Shown here one piece after another: positions 1 through 6,805 of a stretch of 8,761 nucleotides of DNA. Positions within the stretch are counted from its first letter, which is position 1. Every line of letters begins with the position of its first letter. The notes under the pieces were generated by a model. The model had not been told where the DNA came from and did no database searches. It worked only from the letters and a program-made list of their open reading frames with translations. The position numbers were made by a program, and so were the translations under genes. This stretch comes from Candidatus Atribacteria bacterium (GTDB lineage: Bacteria > Bipolaricaulota > Bipolaricaulia > UBA7950 > UBA9294), in the NCBI GenBank assembly GCA_004525685.1, contig SPBW01000088.1, positions 1 to 8,761 on the forward strand. The letters are read 5' to 3'.

Positions 1-177
1 AAGGCCGTTGAACTGGGCGGCGCCGTCAGCGGCGAGCACGGCATCGGCTTCTTGAAGAATGATATCCTCGCGGCATCAAAACGAGACGAGTTGCGCGCCA
101 TGAAGGCCATCAAAGACGCGCTCGATCCCAACGGCATTCTCAATCCCGGAAAGCTGTTTGTGATAAATGGCGTGTGA
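1..177 (+). CDS. FAD-linked oxidase (GlcD/D-lactate dehydrogenase type), C-terminal end, partial
   Basis: The reading frame is open from the first base and stops at TGA 175-177, giving 58 residues. They match the end of the FAD-linked oxidase C-terminal domain found in glycolate oxidase subunit GlcD and D-lactate dehydrogenases. The GxVSGEHGIGFLK stretch is the conserved HGIG motif near the flavin and substrate site. The DPNGILNPGKLF ending is the usual C-terminus of the family. Such enzymes oxidise 2-hydroxy acids to 2-oxo acids in the cytoplasm or at the inner face of the membrane, using FAD. The substrate cannot be told from this fragment, so no gene symbol is given. The gene runs off the left edge and its stop directly abuts the stop of the convergent corA gene. 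Confidence 0.9.
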   Translation, partial: KAVELGGAVSGEHGIGFLKNDILAASKRDELRAMKAIKDALDPNGILNPGKLFVINGV

Positions 178-1242
178 CTACAGCCACTTGCGGCGTCTGA
201 AATAGATCAACATGCCGCAGGCTATCACGCCCATCAGACCCAATGCGCCGAAGTAGCCGTATCGCCACTGCAATTCGGGGATGTAGGCGAAATTCATGCC
301 ATAGAGTCCGGCCACAAAAGTAAGCGGGATGAAGATGGTGGCAATGATCGTGAGCACCTTCATCACTTCGTTCATTCGATTGCTGATGCTTGAGAGATAA
401 AGGTCCATCAGTCCGGATACCATGTCGCGGAACGTCTCCACGGTATCGATGATCTGAATCGTATGATCATACACATCGCGGAAATAAGGCACTGTCTCTT
501 CGTGGATCGATACAGCTCCGTCTCGCTGCAGCGAACTGAGGACTTCGCGCAGTGGCCAGACGGACTTGCGCATGAATAGCAATTCCCGCTTGAGATGCCG
601 AATGGATACGAGATCCTTCCTGTTGGGATCCTCGGCCATCTGTTCGCCGAGGGTTTCAATCCGATCCCCCAGTGTCTCCAAGATAACGAAGTAGTGGTCG
701 ACGATGGCATCCACCAGCGCGTACAGAAGGTAGTCCGCGCCCATCTTGCGAATGCGACCGCGACTAGACTTGAGACGATCCCGAATAGGATTGAAGACAT
801 CACCCTTGCGCTCTTGAAACGACAGGACCCACGATGGTCCAATAGCGAGACTGACCTGCTCGTCGTCAATCTGATCGTCCTTCTCGTTCCAACGCAACAT
901 GCGCAGCACCAGCAGAGCATGGTTCCCGTAATCCTCCACCTTGGGGCGCTGACCTGTGTGAGCGATGTCCTCGATGGCCAATGGATGCAGCTCGAATATG
1001 GTGCCAAGTGCTTGCACCAGGTCGACCTCATGAACGCCGTCGACGTTGATCCACAATGTCTTCTGAGAATCGCGAGGAGCCTGTACGGAGCCGAGTGGAA
1101 CGGCTTCCGCGCACTCTAGATCGACCTCATCGAATTCGTACCGTTCCACGGTCACGGTCTCATGTTTCGCTGCGCCGACATACACGGCCGTGCCGGGCGT
1201 CTGCCCTGCTTTCTCTGAACTCTTGTGAAAGAAACGTGCCAT
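178..1242 (-). CDS. corA: CorA family divalent metal ion transporter
   Basis: This 354-residue protein has the CorA layout. A long, mostly soluble N-terminal part (about 1-290) would form the cytoplasmic funnel. Two C-terminal transmembrane helices follow, about 296-314 and 328-348. The signature YGMNF lies at the end of the first helix (GMN at 315-317). A short periplasmic loop with PEL follows, and the tail is basic (RRRKWL). Family members are pentameric channels that admit Mg2+, Co2+ or Ni2+ and close when Mg2+ binds between cytoplasmic domains. Length is slightly above E. coli CorA (316) and similar to Thermotoga CorA. The ATG at 1242 is preceded by a GAGGTGACCT ribosome site. The gene is convergent with the FAD oxidase gene and divergent from the 2TM gene. 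Actual metal preference is not visible in the sequence. Confidence 0.95.
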   Translation of the reverse strand: MARFFHKSSEKAGQTPGTAVYVGAAKHETVTVERYEFDEVDLECAEAVPLGSVQAPRDSQKTLWINVDGVHEVDLVQALGTIFELHPLAIEDIAHTGQRPKVEDYGNHALLVLRMLRWNEKDDQIDDEQVSLAIGPSWVLSFQERKGDVFNPIRDRLKSSRGRIRKMGADYLLYALVDAIVDHYFVILETLGDRIETLGEQMAEDPNRKDLVSIRHLKRELLFMRKSVWPLREVLSSLQRDGAVSIHEETVPYFRDVYDHTIQIIDTVETFRDMVSGLMDLYLSSISNRMNEVMKVLTIIATIFIPLTFVAGLYGMNFAYIPELQWRYGYFGALGLMGVIACGMLIYFRRRKWL

Positions 1243-1258
1243 AGGTCACCTCGATGCC

Positions 1259-1287
1259 ACACTAGCGTATTCCTCGCGCAGAGACAA
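1259..1287 (-). promoter_or_regulatory. Possible sigma70 promoter of corA
   Basis: Read on the minus strand there is TTGTCT (1287-1282), a 17-base spacer and TAGTGT (1264-1259). The predicted start would fall near 1252, immediately at the ribosome site, so the 5' leader would be only about 10 bases. No Mg2+-sensing leader would then be possible between this promoter and the gene. The match is moderate, so this is a candidate only. Confidence 0.35.
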
Positions 1288-1349
1288 TCTGTCCTGGAGC
1301 AGATAGGGACTTGCTCTTGGTTTCGCGTTGCCTGTACTGTATCGGCACT

Positions 1350-1369
1350 ATCCTAGATTCGGCTAGGAT
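1350..1369. promoter_or_regulatory. Inverted repeat upstream of the 2TM gene (operator-like)
   Basis: ATCCTAG and CTAGGAT form a perfect 7-base inverted repeat separated by six bases. It lies about 30 bases before the ATG of the 2TM-domain gene, in the only stretch between the divergent corA and 2TM genes. A weak promoter candidate (TTGCTC at 1311, TACTGT at 1335, 18-base spacer) would start transcription close to the left arm, which would suit an operator. There is no T-run after it, so a terminator is less likely. Confidence 0.3.
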
Positions 1370-1401
1370 CTTGTCGTCGTATTCCTAAGGAGGGGTGAAT
1401 C

Positions 1402-1677
1402 ATGGCGCAGAATGAGCGGTACGAGCGTGCAAGGAAACGAGTGAAGGATCTACGAGAGTTCTATATGAGCTTGGCAGCCTATGTTGTCATCATGTCGTTC
1501 TTGTTCTTCATCGATTATCGAGATCACGGTAGCTGGTGGGTGTACTGGCCGGCAATGGGGTGGGGCTTGGGTCTTGTGCTGCACGGATTCCGGGTCTTCG
1601 GCCCGCATTCCGGCTCCAAATGGGAAGAGCGCAAGATCAAGGAATACATGGAGCGTGACGGGGACCAGGACGACTAG
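1402..1677 (+). CDS. Small 2TM-domain membrane protein
   Basis: The 91-residue protein starts at an ATG preceded by a near-perfect AAGGAGG Shine-Dalgarno site (from 1387). The N-terminal 20 residues are charged and probably helical (RYERARKRVKDLREFY). A first hydrophobic helix follows (about residues 20-37, ending FFIDY), then a short loop with GSWWVYWP. The second hydrophobic segment is about 48-64, with a conserved-looking HGFRVF, and the tail is charged and acidic. This is the pattern of the 2TM domain family (PF13239), found alone or at the N-terminus of LytTR regulators and histidine kinases. Its biochemical role is unknown. It ends 37 bases before the CPBP protease gene and may be co-transcribed with it. 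Confidence 0.75.
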   Translation: MAQNERYERARKRVKDLREFYMSLAAYVVIMSFLFFIDYRDHGSWWVYWPAMGWGLGLVLHGFRVFGPHSGSKWEERKIKEYMERDGDQDD

Positions 1678-1714
1678 CCTTCCCAGCGGAGGTTCTGGCG
1701 AGAGAGGGGATAGT

Positions 1715-2547
1715 GTGAGAGAGTTGATTAAGCGACGACCGGTGCTGAGTTTCGCGGTGTTCATCGTGTTGTGGACGTGGATCCTCATGGCAGTGATCAT
1801 CGCACTCGTTCCGGTGGATCCAATCGCGGGGCCGCAATTCATTCATGTGGCACTCGTATTCTTCGTCGCCAGTCCGAGTGTCTTTGGATTCCTATTCACA
1901 AGAATCGTCGATGGCAAGGCAGGCGTACGCGAACTCCTTTCACGCGCGGGTCGCTGGCGAGTGAATCCGATCTGGTACGCAGTATCTCTCCTATTCATTC
2001 CAGCCGTGATTGGCGTGAGTGTTCTCATCCGAGGCTTGTTTGGGGCGGACCTCTCCCAACTCGATATTCTTGGTCAGCTAGCTTTCGCCTTGCCAATCGC
2101 TTTGTTGGCCGGGGTGATGGAAGAGTTTGGCTGGCGGGGGTTCATGTTGCCCAGGCTGTTGAAACAGCACAGTGCACAGAAGTCGGCTCTTATCGTCGGC
2201 ATCGTGTGGGCACTGTGGCACGCCCCGATCAACTACATGGGTCTATCCAGGTATGGCGGGATGCTGTTCCCATCTTGCTTGTATTGGCTATTCTTCCGAT
2301 TGTCCAGACTTTCCCGATGGTGTGGATACACAACAGCGCCAAACACAGCATGCTGATGATGGTGTTGACCCATGTCAGTATCACGGGTGGATTCATCATC
2401 TTCGCGTTGCCAAACGCCAATGCAGCAGCCGAGCTGACGGGAGACTTGGTTACCGTTGGAACGCTTGCCTTGGCGGCGATTGCTGTCGTGACAATCCTTG
2501 GATCGAGGCGGCTGACACGCTCGAAGGACCAGGAACCGGGCGCATGA
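1715..2547 (+). pseudogene. CPBP family intramembrane metalloprotease, single-base frameshift
   Basis: CPBP (CAAX protease and bacteriocin-processing) proteins are multi-pass membrane proteases. The likely start is GTG 1715, five bases after a GAGAGGGG site, giving VRELIKRRPVLSF and then several hydrophobic helices. Motif 1 is EEFGWR (residues 136-141, the EExxxR glutamates and arginine). Motif 2 is WALWHAP with H169. Just after the following MGLSRYGGMLFP the frame breaks. The downstream frame continues the family without a gap: ILLVLAILPIVQ, then NSAKHSMLMM and VLTHVS, the C-terminal Asn/His motifs. The frame change is equivalent to loss of one base, most simply one C at CCC 2269-2271. Joined, the product is about 277 residues, normal for the family. 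A natural lesion and a sequencing or assembly error are both possible. If uncorrected, the upstream frame stops at 2356 and lacks the C-terminal motif. Confidence 0.8.
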
Positions 2548-2645
2548 CCGGGATATCCCTTGAGAGGGGGGCACCGGAGGTGTTTTCATTTCGGGTGATC
2601 GTGAATGCAATAATAGGCTGACTATTGGTTGGAGGAGGTTGCTTC

Positions 2646-3923
2646 ATGTCATCAACTGCAAGAAAGGGACGGACTGTCTTTCTGGCTGTCGCCATCGTCT
2701 GCAGCGCCGTCGGCTCGCTTGTTGCGCAGAGTGAGCCAGTGTCTGGATACGGGACAGCGACGATTGACGGCATGAAAGCGCCAGGCGAGTGGGATGGTGC
2801 AGCCAAATACGAGTTTGAAGCCATTCTTCCTGCGGAGTTCGGTGGGGGGACGACGCCAACTGCCTTGTATGTGATGAATGACTCGGCCAATCTGTACGTC
2901 GGTGTAGAGTTTCAGATCGGCAGTCTGGATGAGGGTTATGTAGATCTCTATTTGGACAAGGACGATGATGGCCAATGGGAGACTGGCGACATCAACCTCA
3001 TGTTCTATGCAAGAGGGGGCCTCAACAGCTACTACCGAGTCGAGGAACCGGAAAGCTGGACATACGACCGGGAAATCGATGGATCGGGATCCGTTGAGAA
3101 CAACGGCACATACACGTTCTACGAACTCTCCCACGCACTTGAAGCGACGGTTGGCGGATGGCCGATTGCGCTTGCACCTGGAGATCAGATCGGGCTTGCC
3201 ATGATGGTGCACGTGAAGCCGGAAGGCTCCGACGGAACGTGGACCTATGCACCGGATAGCGGCCGCTTGCATGTCATCATTGCTGCTGAGTCTGAGGGGC
3301 AGGCGGAGATGTCCGAGCAAGCAGCTCGGGCGCAAGAGACACCGACGGAGCAAGTGAGTTCGTTCGGAACTGCAGTCATTGATGGCGTGAAGGAATCTGG
3401 CGAGTGGGACGGCGCAAGCATGCAGACCTTCGATGTGTTCTGGCCAGCGGAGTTTGGAGGGGGAACGGTCCCAGCCACCTTCCACGTGATGAACGATGAG
3501 GCGAAGCTATACATCGCGGTGGATGTAGGCGGAGAGATGGCGGATGGGGGTTATCTGGGCCTCTTCCTCTACGGCGACATGGCTGGGGGCGGTTCTGCCG
3601 GAGACGTCAATCTCACACTCTACGACAACGGCTCAGGCGGATTCTTGAATGGCTACATCTGGAACACGGATGCAGGAGCCTGGAATCTCGATTCAAGCAC
3701 TAGCGGAACAGGCGTCGTGATCCGAACGGCAACGGGCACGTTCTTCGAGATCTCGTACATGATGGATATCGTTGGTGAAGAGGCGAATCTCAGCTTGTCC
3801 GCAGGTGATATCATTGGTTGCCGCCTCTCGTTGCACATTGGAACCAAGACATCGGGCTTTCTATACACGTTGCATCCCGTAGAGGGCCTCGTCACCCTTC
3901 AAGTCGCCTCTCCGCCGAACTAG
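2646..3923 (+). CDS. Secreted protein with two tandem CBM9-like (beta-sandwich) domains
   Basis: The start is ATG 2646, seven bases after GGAGGAGG; a TTG at 2625 would lie before that site and is rejected. The product has 425 residues. A signal peptide is clear: basic RKGR, hydrophobic TVFLAVAIVCSAVGSLVA, probable cleavage near residue 28. Two homologous domains follow, about 32-204 and 236-425, joined by a Glu/Gln/Ala-rich linker. Both open with GTA.IDG, E.GEWDGA, PAEFGGGT and a MND..LY motif, typical of the carbohydrate-binding CBM9-like/DOMON-like fold. Domain 1 has an Asp-rich DLYLDKDDDGQWETGD stretch that could bind calcium; domain 2 has lost most of these acids. No catalytic domain is present. 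It probably binds a ligand, possibly a sugar, outside the membrane. A free-standing pair suggests an exported binding or structural protein. The ligand is unknown. Confidence 0.8.
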   Translation: MSSTARKGRTVFLAVAIVCSAVGSLVAQSEPVSGYGTATIDGMKAPGEWDGAAKYEFEAILPAEFGGGTTPTALYVMNDSANLYVGVEFQIGSLDEGYVDLYLDKDDDGQWETGDINLMFYARGGLNSYYRVEEPESWTYDREIDGSGSVENNGTYTFYELSHALEATVGGWPIALAPGDQIGLAMMVHVKPEGSDGTWTYAPDSGRLHVIIAAESEGQAEMSEQAARAQETPTEQVSSFGTAVIDGVKESGEWDGASMQTFDVFWPAEFGGGTVPATFHVMNDEAKLYIAVDVGGEMADGGYLGLFLYGDMAGGGSAGDVNLTLYDNGSGGFLNGYIWNTDAGAWNLDSSTSGTGVVIRTATGTFFEISYMMDIVGEEANLSLSAGDIIGCRLSLHIGTKTSGFLYTLHPVEGLVTLQVASPPN

Positions 3924-4049
3924 CGTCGTCGGGGGCGCGAGCGATCCGAAGAACTGGACTCTGGAAGGACCGGGACCACGAAACGCATTGAGGCCGCGAG
4001 AACTACAACTACGAATCAACCGGTGGGTTCCGTGGGGTTTGACTTCCAC

Positions 4050-4085
4050 CCTTTCGCGTGTTTCGCGTCACAGCAGTCCAAGAGA
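4050..4085 (+). repeat. Half copy of the TTCGCG palindromic repeat (R1)
   Basis: The stretch CCCTTTCGCGTGTTTCGCGT, followed by CACAGCAGT, matches the left arm of the repeats at 4681 and 4811. No clear right arm follows. It lies 20-60 bases before the decayed flavodoxin-fold gene. The rest of the 3924-4106 gap contains no gene or terminator that I can recognise. Confidence 0.45.
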
Positions 4086-4106
4086 GCTGTAGGTCTGGAT
4101 GCGGGA

Positions 4107-4556
4107 ATGAAGCTTGTTGCGATCATGGGGAGCTATCGGAAGGGTAGGACGATCTGCACACTGGTCGATCGCGATCGATGGTGTCAAGAGCGCATGGCCT
4201 GAAGCCCACATCTTTGGCACCCCGTTCTTCGGCGCGGGACGGGCAACGCAGCGACCAAGACGTTCCTCGAACGTATCTGCTGGACCATGGCTCGTTCTGG
4301 GCGCTGGCCCGTCAAGGGCTGGCCAGAACCACGAATCGCCGTCAAGAAGCAGGCGATTGCCATCCTCAGCAGCGGCCTCATCGTGCCCTTCCTACGCATG
4401 TTCTGTGACGACGCCGCCAAGCTCATCAAATCCACGATCGGCGATTCGCTCAATGCCAAACTCATCGGCACGCTCTATGCAGGCGGTGTCGAGAAAGTGG
4501 GGATGGATCGCTATCTTGAGAAGGCTCACAAGCTAGGGCGGAAGCTGGCGACGTAG
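4107..4556 (+). pseudogene. Flavodoxin-fold NAD(P)H-dependent FMN reductase/WrbA-like gene, decayed (copy 1)
   Basis: ATG 4107 begins MKLVAIMGSYRKGRTI, the FMN phosphate-binding start of the WrbA/NADPH-dependent FMN reductase family (usual form GSPRKGxxT). The frame then shifts near the palindrome CGATCGCGATCG (4166-4177) to give AIDGVKSAWPEAH. It runs directly into IFGTPFFG, the later FGTP.Y.G FMN-binding strand, so the middle of the domain, usually tens of residues, is missing. A second shift near 4232-4238 restores the first frame: GTGNAATKTFLERICW, then an intact C-terminal half to TAG 4554-4556 (KLIGTLYAGGVEKVGMDRYL). With two frameshifts and a central deletion it should not make a working flavoprotein. 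The last 90 codons are unbroken. Related fragments lie at 6322-6615 and 8532-8616. Confidence 0.75.
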
Positions 4557-4680
4557 CGACCGCTTTCGAGTCTGCGATCTGAGATCAGATGACTAGTAAG
4601 GGTTCAGCATTGTGGAATGATGAGTGTGTGCCCTGAACCTCGAGAGAGTTGCGCAAGAGAATGGGCTTCTTGATTCGGAC

Positions 4681-4767
4681 CCTTTCGCGGGACTCGCGAT
4701 TTTCGTAGTTGAAGACAAGGGTCGGAGAGGCGGGATGACTACGAAATGCGCGAAATGCCGCGAAAAG
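4681..4767 (+). repeat. Imperfect palindromic repeat R2 (TTCGCG family)
   Basis: The left arm is 4683-4711 (TTTCGCGG at the outside, TTTTCGTAGTTG at the inside). The right arm is 4737-4765 (GACTACGAAATGCGCGAAAT, then GCCGCGAAA). The arms pair almost fully, with one gap and a few mismatches, around a loop of about 25 bases. The loop and inner arms reappear in reverse orientation at 6738-6777 (R4), so this is a dispersed repeat and not a chance hairpin. Structure and size resemble REP/ERIC-type or MITE-like elements. Confidence 0.65.
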
Positions 4768-4810
4768 AACTGCACCCACAGAATATGAGAACGGAGTACT
4801 TGGCTTGGAC

Positions 4811-4898
4811 TCTCTCGCGAGTTTTGCATCACAGTAGTTGACAGAAGAGGATCCTAGAAAAGCCTGGGACTACGAAATGCGCGAAATGGCGCGAAGGC
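4811..4898 (+). repeat. Imperfect palindromic repeat R3 (TTCGCG family)
   Basis: The right arm, ACTACGAAATGCGCGAAATG followed by GCGCGAAGG, is nearly identical to that of R2. The left arm (CTCTCGCGAGTTTTGCATC, then ACAGTAGTTG) is more diverged. The loop, about 28 bases, has a different sequence from R2. It lies about 45 bases downstream of R2 in the same orientation, so the two form a loose tandem pair upstream of the ATPase promoter. Confidence 0.6.
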
Positions 4899-5008
4899 TG
4901 CAACTACGAAACCAATGCTTAGTTTCTCGAGCTGATCTCCTTGGGAGTGAATCGGCTTCCGAAATTGGAGAAGATGTTCTCAATAGATTGGCGGTGCGAA
5001 ACAACCAT

Positions 5009-5044
5009 GAAGTGGTTGAAAAACACCCGCGAAGTGGTTAGTAT
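5009..5044 (+). promoter_or_regulatory. Promoter of the DUF4143 ATPase with repeated GAAGTGGTT boxes
   Basis: TTGAAA (5016-5021) and TAGTAT (5039-5044) are separated by 17 bases, a good sigma70 promoter. Transcription would start about 7 bases after the -10 box, at or next to the ATG at 5051, so the mRNA would be leaderless or nearly so. No Shine-Dalgarno site precedes the ATG. The nine-base box GAAGTGGTT occurs at 5009-5017 and 5031-5039, exactly 22 bases apart, overlapping the -35 and -10 boxes. CAACCA/TGGTTG (5002-5018) is also an inverted repeat. These are plausible repressor sites, perhaps for the ATPase's own winged-helix segment. Confidence 0.5.
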
Positions 5045-5050
5045 GCTCCT

Positions 5051-6316
5051 ATGAATCTTCTTAGGAGGAACCTCACAAACCGCCTTCTTGAGGCATTGTC
5101 TGACACGCCTGTCGTTCTCCTGCATGGTGCCAGGCAGACCGGGAAGAGTACGTTAGTTCGGGAGATCTCACGAGAGCTGCATCCTGCTCGCTACCTCACC
5201 TTTGACGATGCGACGACAATGGGTGCAGCCAAGCGTGATCCGTTGGGATTCCTCGATGCCTACAACAGTCCGATCATCTTGGACGAAGTGCAGCGTGTGC
5301 CCGAGATCTTTGTGGCCATCAAGGCACTTGTCGATCGTGAGCGAGTCTCTGGACGATTCCTTCTGACAGGTTCAGCAAATGTGCTCCTTCTTCCCAAGCT
5401 TAGCGAGTCACTTGCTGGTAGGATGGAGGTTCTGACGATGTGGCCGTTTTCTCAGGGCGAGATGGAATCTTGCCAGGAAACGTTCGTGGATGCAGTGTTC
5501 TCCAAAACGATTCTGGCGGCACTCTCCGAGAGAGTGTCGAGTCGATCCGATCTCATTCAGCGGGTCCTCCGTGGAGGCTATCCAGAGGTCATCGGCCGCA
5601 AGACCCTGGCGCGCCGTACAGCCTGGTTTGATGCGTATGTTACTACCGTCATCCATCGCGAATTGCGTGATCTCGCAAACATCGAGTATCTGACTGAACT
5701 CCCCCGCCTTCTGCGTCTGCTGGCTGCGCGAGCTGGGCATCAACTGAACTACACGGAACTCTCAGGAGCTGTAGGGCTCCCACAGACCACGCTCAAGCGC
5801 TACCTCTCGCTGCTCGAAGCGATCTATCTCTTCTATCCTCTGCCAGCGTGGGCTCCAAACCTCGGCAAGAGGTTGATCAAGCGGCCCAAGATCTTGCTCA
5901 ATGACTCAGGACTGATCGCACACCTTATCGGCCTCGATGAACGGCAGGTGGAAAGCGATGCGACACCCTTTGGACACATCTTAGAGAGCTTCATTGCCAT
6001 GGAACTCCGCAAGCAGATCTCGTGGAGTAAGACGCGCCCGTCAATGTACCACTTCCGCACTCACAATAACGTTGAAGTAGACCTTGTCCTGGAGAGCTCC
6101 GCGGGTGACCTGGTTGGCATTGAGGTCAAGACTGCTGCACGTGTTCGGGATGATGATGTGCGCGGGCTAGAGCTTCTGAGAGAACTCGCGGGAAGCAAGT
6201 TCCATCGAGGGATCATCCTTTACGGAGGAAGTGAGAGCGTCTCCCTAGGGAACAATCTCCACGCCCTTCCGATTGACGCGCTCTGGCGGATCGAATCGCA
6301 AAGCGAGAGCGCTTGA
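5051..6316 (+). CDS. AAA-type ATPase with C-terminal DUF4143 domain (COG1373 type)
   Basis: This intact 421-residue protein has the full layout of the family. Walker A is GARQTGKST (26-34), Walker B PIILDEVQ (74-81), a sensor-1-like LLTGSAN (104-110), and SLAGR (120-124) a probable arginine finger. A winged-helix-like segment (about 229-262: LNYTELSGAVGLPQTTLKRYL) is followed by LNDSGLIAHL. The C-terminal DUF4143 core carries VEVDLVLE and GIEVK, the spacing of a PD-(D/E)xK nuclease-like fold (D344, E358, K360). These proteins are widespread, often horizontally spread and multi-copy, and lack an established function; roles in DNA-related processes or toxin-like behaviour are speculation. The start at 5051 fits the conserved N-terminus although no ribosome site precedes it. 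A shorter decayed copy of its 3' part lies at 8220-8523. Confidence 0.9.
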   Translation: MNLLRRNLTNRLLEALSDTPVVLLHGARQTGKSTLVREISRELHPARYLTFDDATTMGAAKRDPLGFLDAYNSPIILDEVQRVPEIFVAIKALVDRERVSGRFLLTGSANVLLLPKLSESLAGRMEVLTMWPFSQGEMESCQETFVDAVFSKTILAALSERVSSRSDLIQRVLRGGYPEVIGRKTLARRTAWFDAYVTTVIHRELRDLANIEYLTELPRLLRLLAARAGHQLNYTELSGAVGLPQTTLKRYLSLLEAIYLFYPLPAWAPNLGKRLIKRPKILLNDSGLIAHLIGLDERQVESDATPFGHILESFIAMELRKQISWSKTRPSMYHFRTHNNVEVDLVLESSAGDLVGIEVKTAARVRDDDVRGLELLRELAGSKFHRGIILYGGSESVSLGNNLHALPIDALWRIESQSESA

Positions 6317-6321
6317 TCATA

Positions 6322-6615
6322 TTCCTCGTGGAGCATCTGCTGGACGATGGCAAGGCCGGGCGCTGGCCTGTTAAGGGCTGTCCCTAGCCACGGACCTCCC
6401 AGAAGAAGCAAGCCATTGCCATCATGAGCAGTGGGCCTATCGTGCCTGCCCTGCGCATGTTTTGCGACGACGCCACCAAGCTGATCAAGTCGACGATTGG
6501 CGATTCGCTCAACGCCAAGCTCATCGGCACGCTCTATGCAGGCGGTGTCGAGAAGGTTGGCATGGATCGATATCTTGAGCGAACGCACAAGTTGGGACAG
6601 AAGCTGGCGGTGTAG
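6322..6615 (+). pseudogene. Flavodoxin-fold oxidoreductase 3' fragment (copy 2)
   Basis: Five bases after the ATPase stop the sequence becomes homologous to the second half of the decayed gene at 4107-4556. It starts at the codons for FLERICW (TTCCTC at 6322) and continues to the TAG at 6613-6615. Compared with copy 1 there is a frameshift near the G-run at about 6357 and a nonsense codon TAG 6385-6387, where copy 1 has the Glu of PEPR. After that, the frame is open (KKQAIAIMSSGPIVPALRMF, then DDATKLIKS and KLIGTLYAGGVEKVGMDRYL). The FMN-binding N-terminal half is absent, so no function is expected. An ATG at 6424 is internal to the fragment and has no ribosome site. Confidence 0.75.
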
Positions 6616-6699
6616 CAGCTACAGGGTTTGACGATCTGGGCGATTGTGATTCGAAAGCAAGAGCCCGACCTCCGAACAGGCGATATGCAATGCACGATA

Positions 6700-6714
6700 C
6701 AGGGTCTGACCCTG
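6700..6714. repeat. Palindrome CAGGGTC-T-GACCCTG
   Basis: Two perfect seven-base arms flank one central base. It lies just before repeat R4. GGGTCTGACCC-like sequences often sit near dispersed repeats of bacterial genomes, but no transposase is visible here, so a role is not assigned. Confidence 0.4.
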
Positions 6715-6721
6715 AAGATTA

Positions 6722-6790
6722 TTTCGCGTGTTTCGTAGTCATCCTGCTTCTCCAATCCTTGTCTTCAACTACGGAACATGCGAAAGGGGT
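6722..6790 (-). repeat. Imperfect palindromic repeat R4, inverted copy of R2
   Basis: Read on the minus strand, the sequence gives ACCCCTTTCGC, then CGTAGTTGAAGACAAGG, a loop, and GGATGACTACGAAA followed by CGCGAAA. This matches R2 at 4681-4767 through the inner arms and most of the 25-base loop. The two copies bracket the ATPase gene in opposite orientation, about 2 kb apart. Confidence 0.6.
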
Positions 6791-6805
6791 CAATCCCTCG
6801 TTCGC

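Larger units (their letters stand above)
4557..5050. other. Intergenic stretch with repeats and the ATPase promoter, no gene
   Basis: I see no credible coding sequence between the flavodoxin-fold remnant and the ATPase gene. The stretch contains a short symmetric site ATCTGA-GA-TCAGAT (4577-4590), two imperfect palindromic repeats (R2, R3) and the ATPase promoter region. Short open frames here run through the repeats, have no good ribosome sites and resemble no family. Confidence 0.6.

Noticed and set aside
595..1119. Long open frame on the plus strand opposite corA
   Set aside because: It lies wholly inside corA on the other strand, has no ribosome site and no family resemblance; it is a codon-bias shadow.
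1771..2250. First part of the plus-strand frame that overlaps the CPBP gene
   Set aside because: Before about 2265 this frame encodes an Arg/Ser/His-rich nonsense sequence. Only its 3' part, after the frameshift, is real CPBP sequence.
2255..2280. Programmed -1 ribosomal frameshift in the CPBP gene
   Set aside because: There is no X-XXY-YYZ slippery heptamer and no obvious downstream stem. Programmed shifting is not known for this family.
2652..3485. Long minus-strand frame opposite the CBM9-like gene
   Set aside because: Composition is Cys/Arg-rich and irregular, it lacks a ribosome site, and the opposite strand has a clear signal peptide and duplicated domains.
4681..4898. R2 and R3 as a CRISPR array
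   Set aside because: There are only two diverged units, the palindromes are about 85 bases, and no regular spacers or cas genes exist.
4838..5041. 67-codon frame before the ATPase, as a possible antitoxin-like partner
   Set aside because: Its first half is repeat R3 and its end is the ATPase promoter. It has no ribosome site and no recognised motif.
6424..6615. 63-codon open frame as an independent small gene
   Set aside because: It is the tail of flavodoxin-fold copy 2. The ATG matches an internal codon of copy 1 and lacks a ribosome site.
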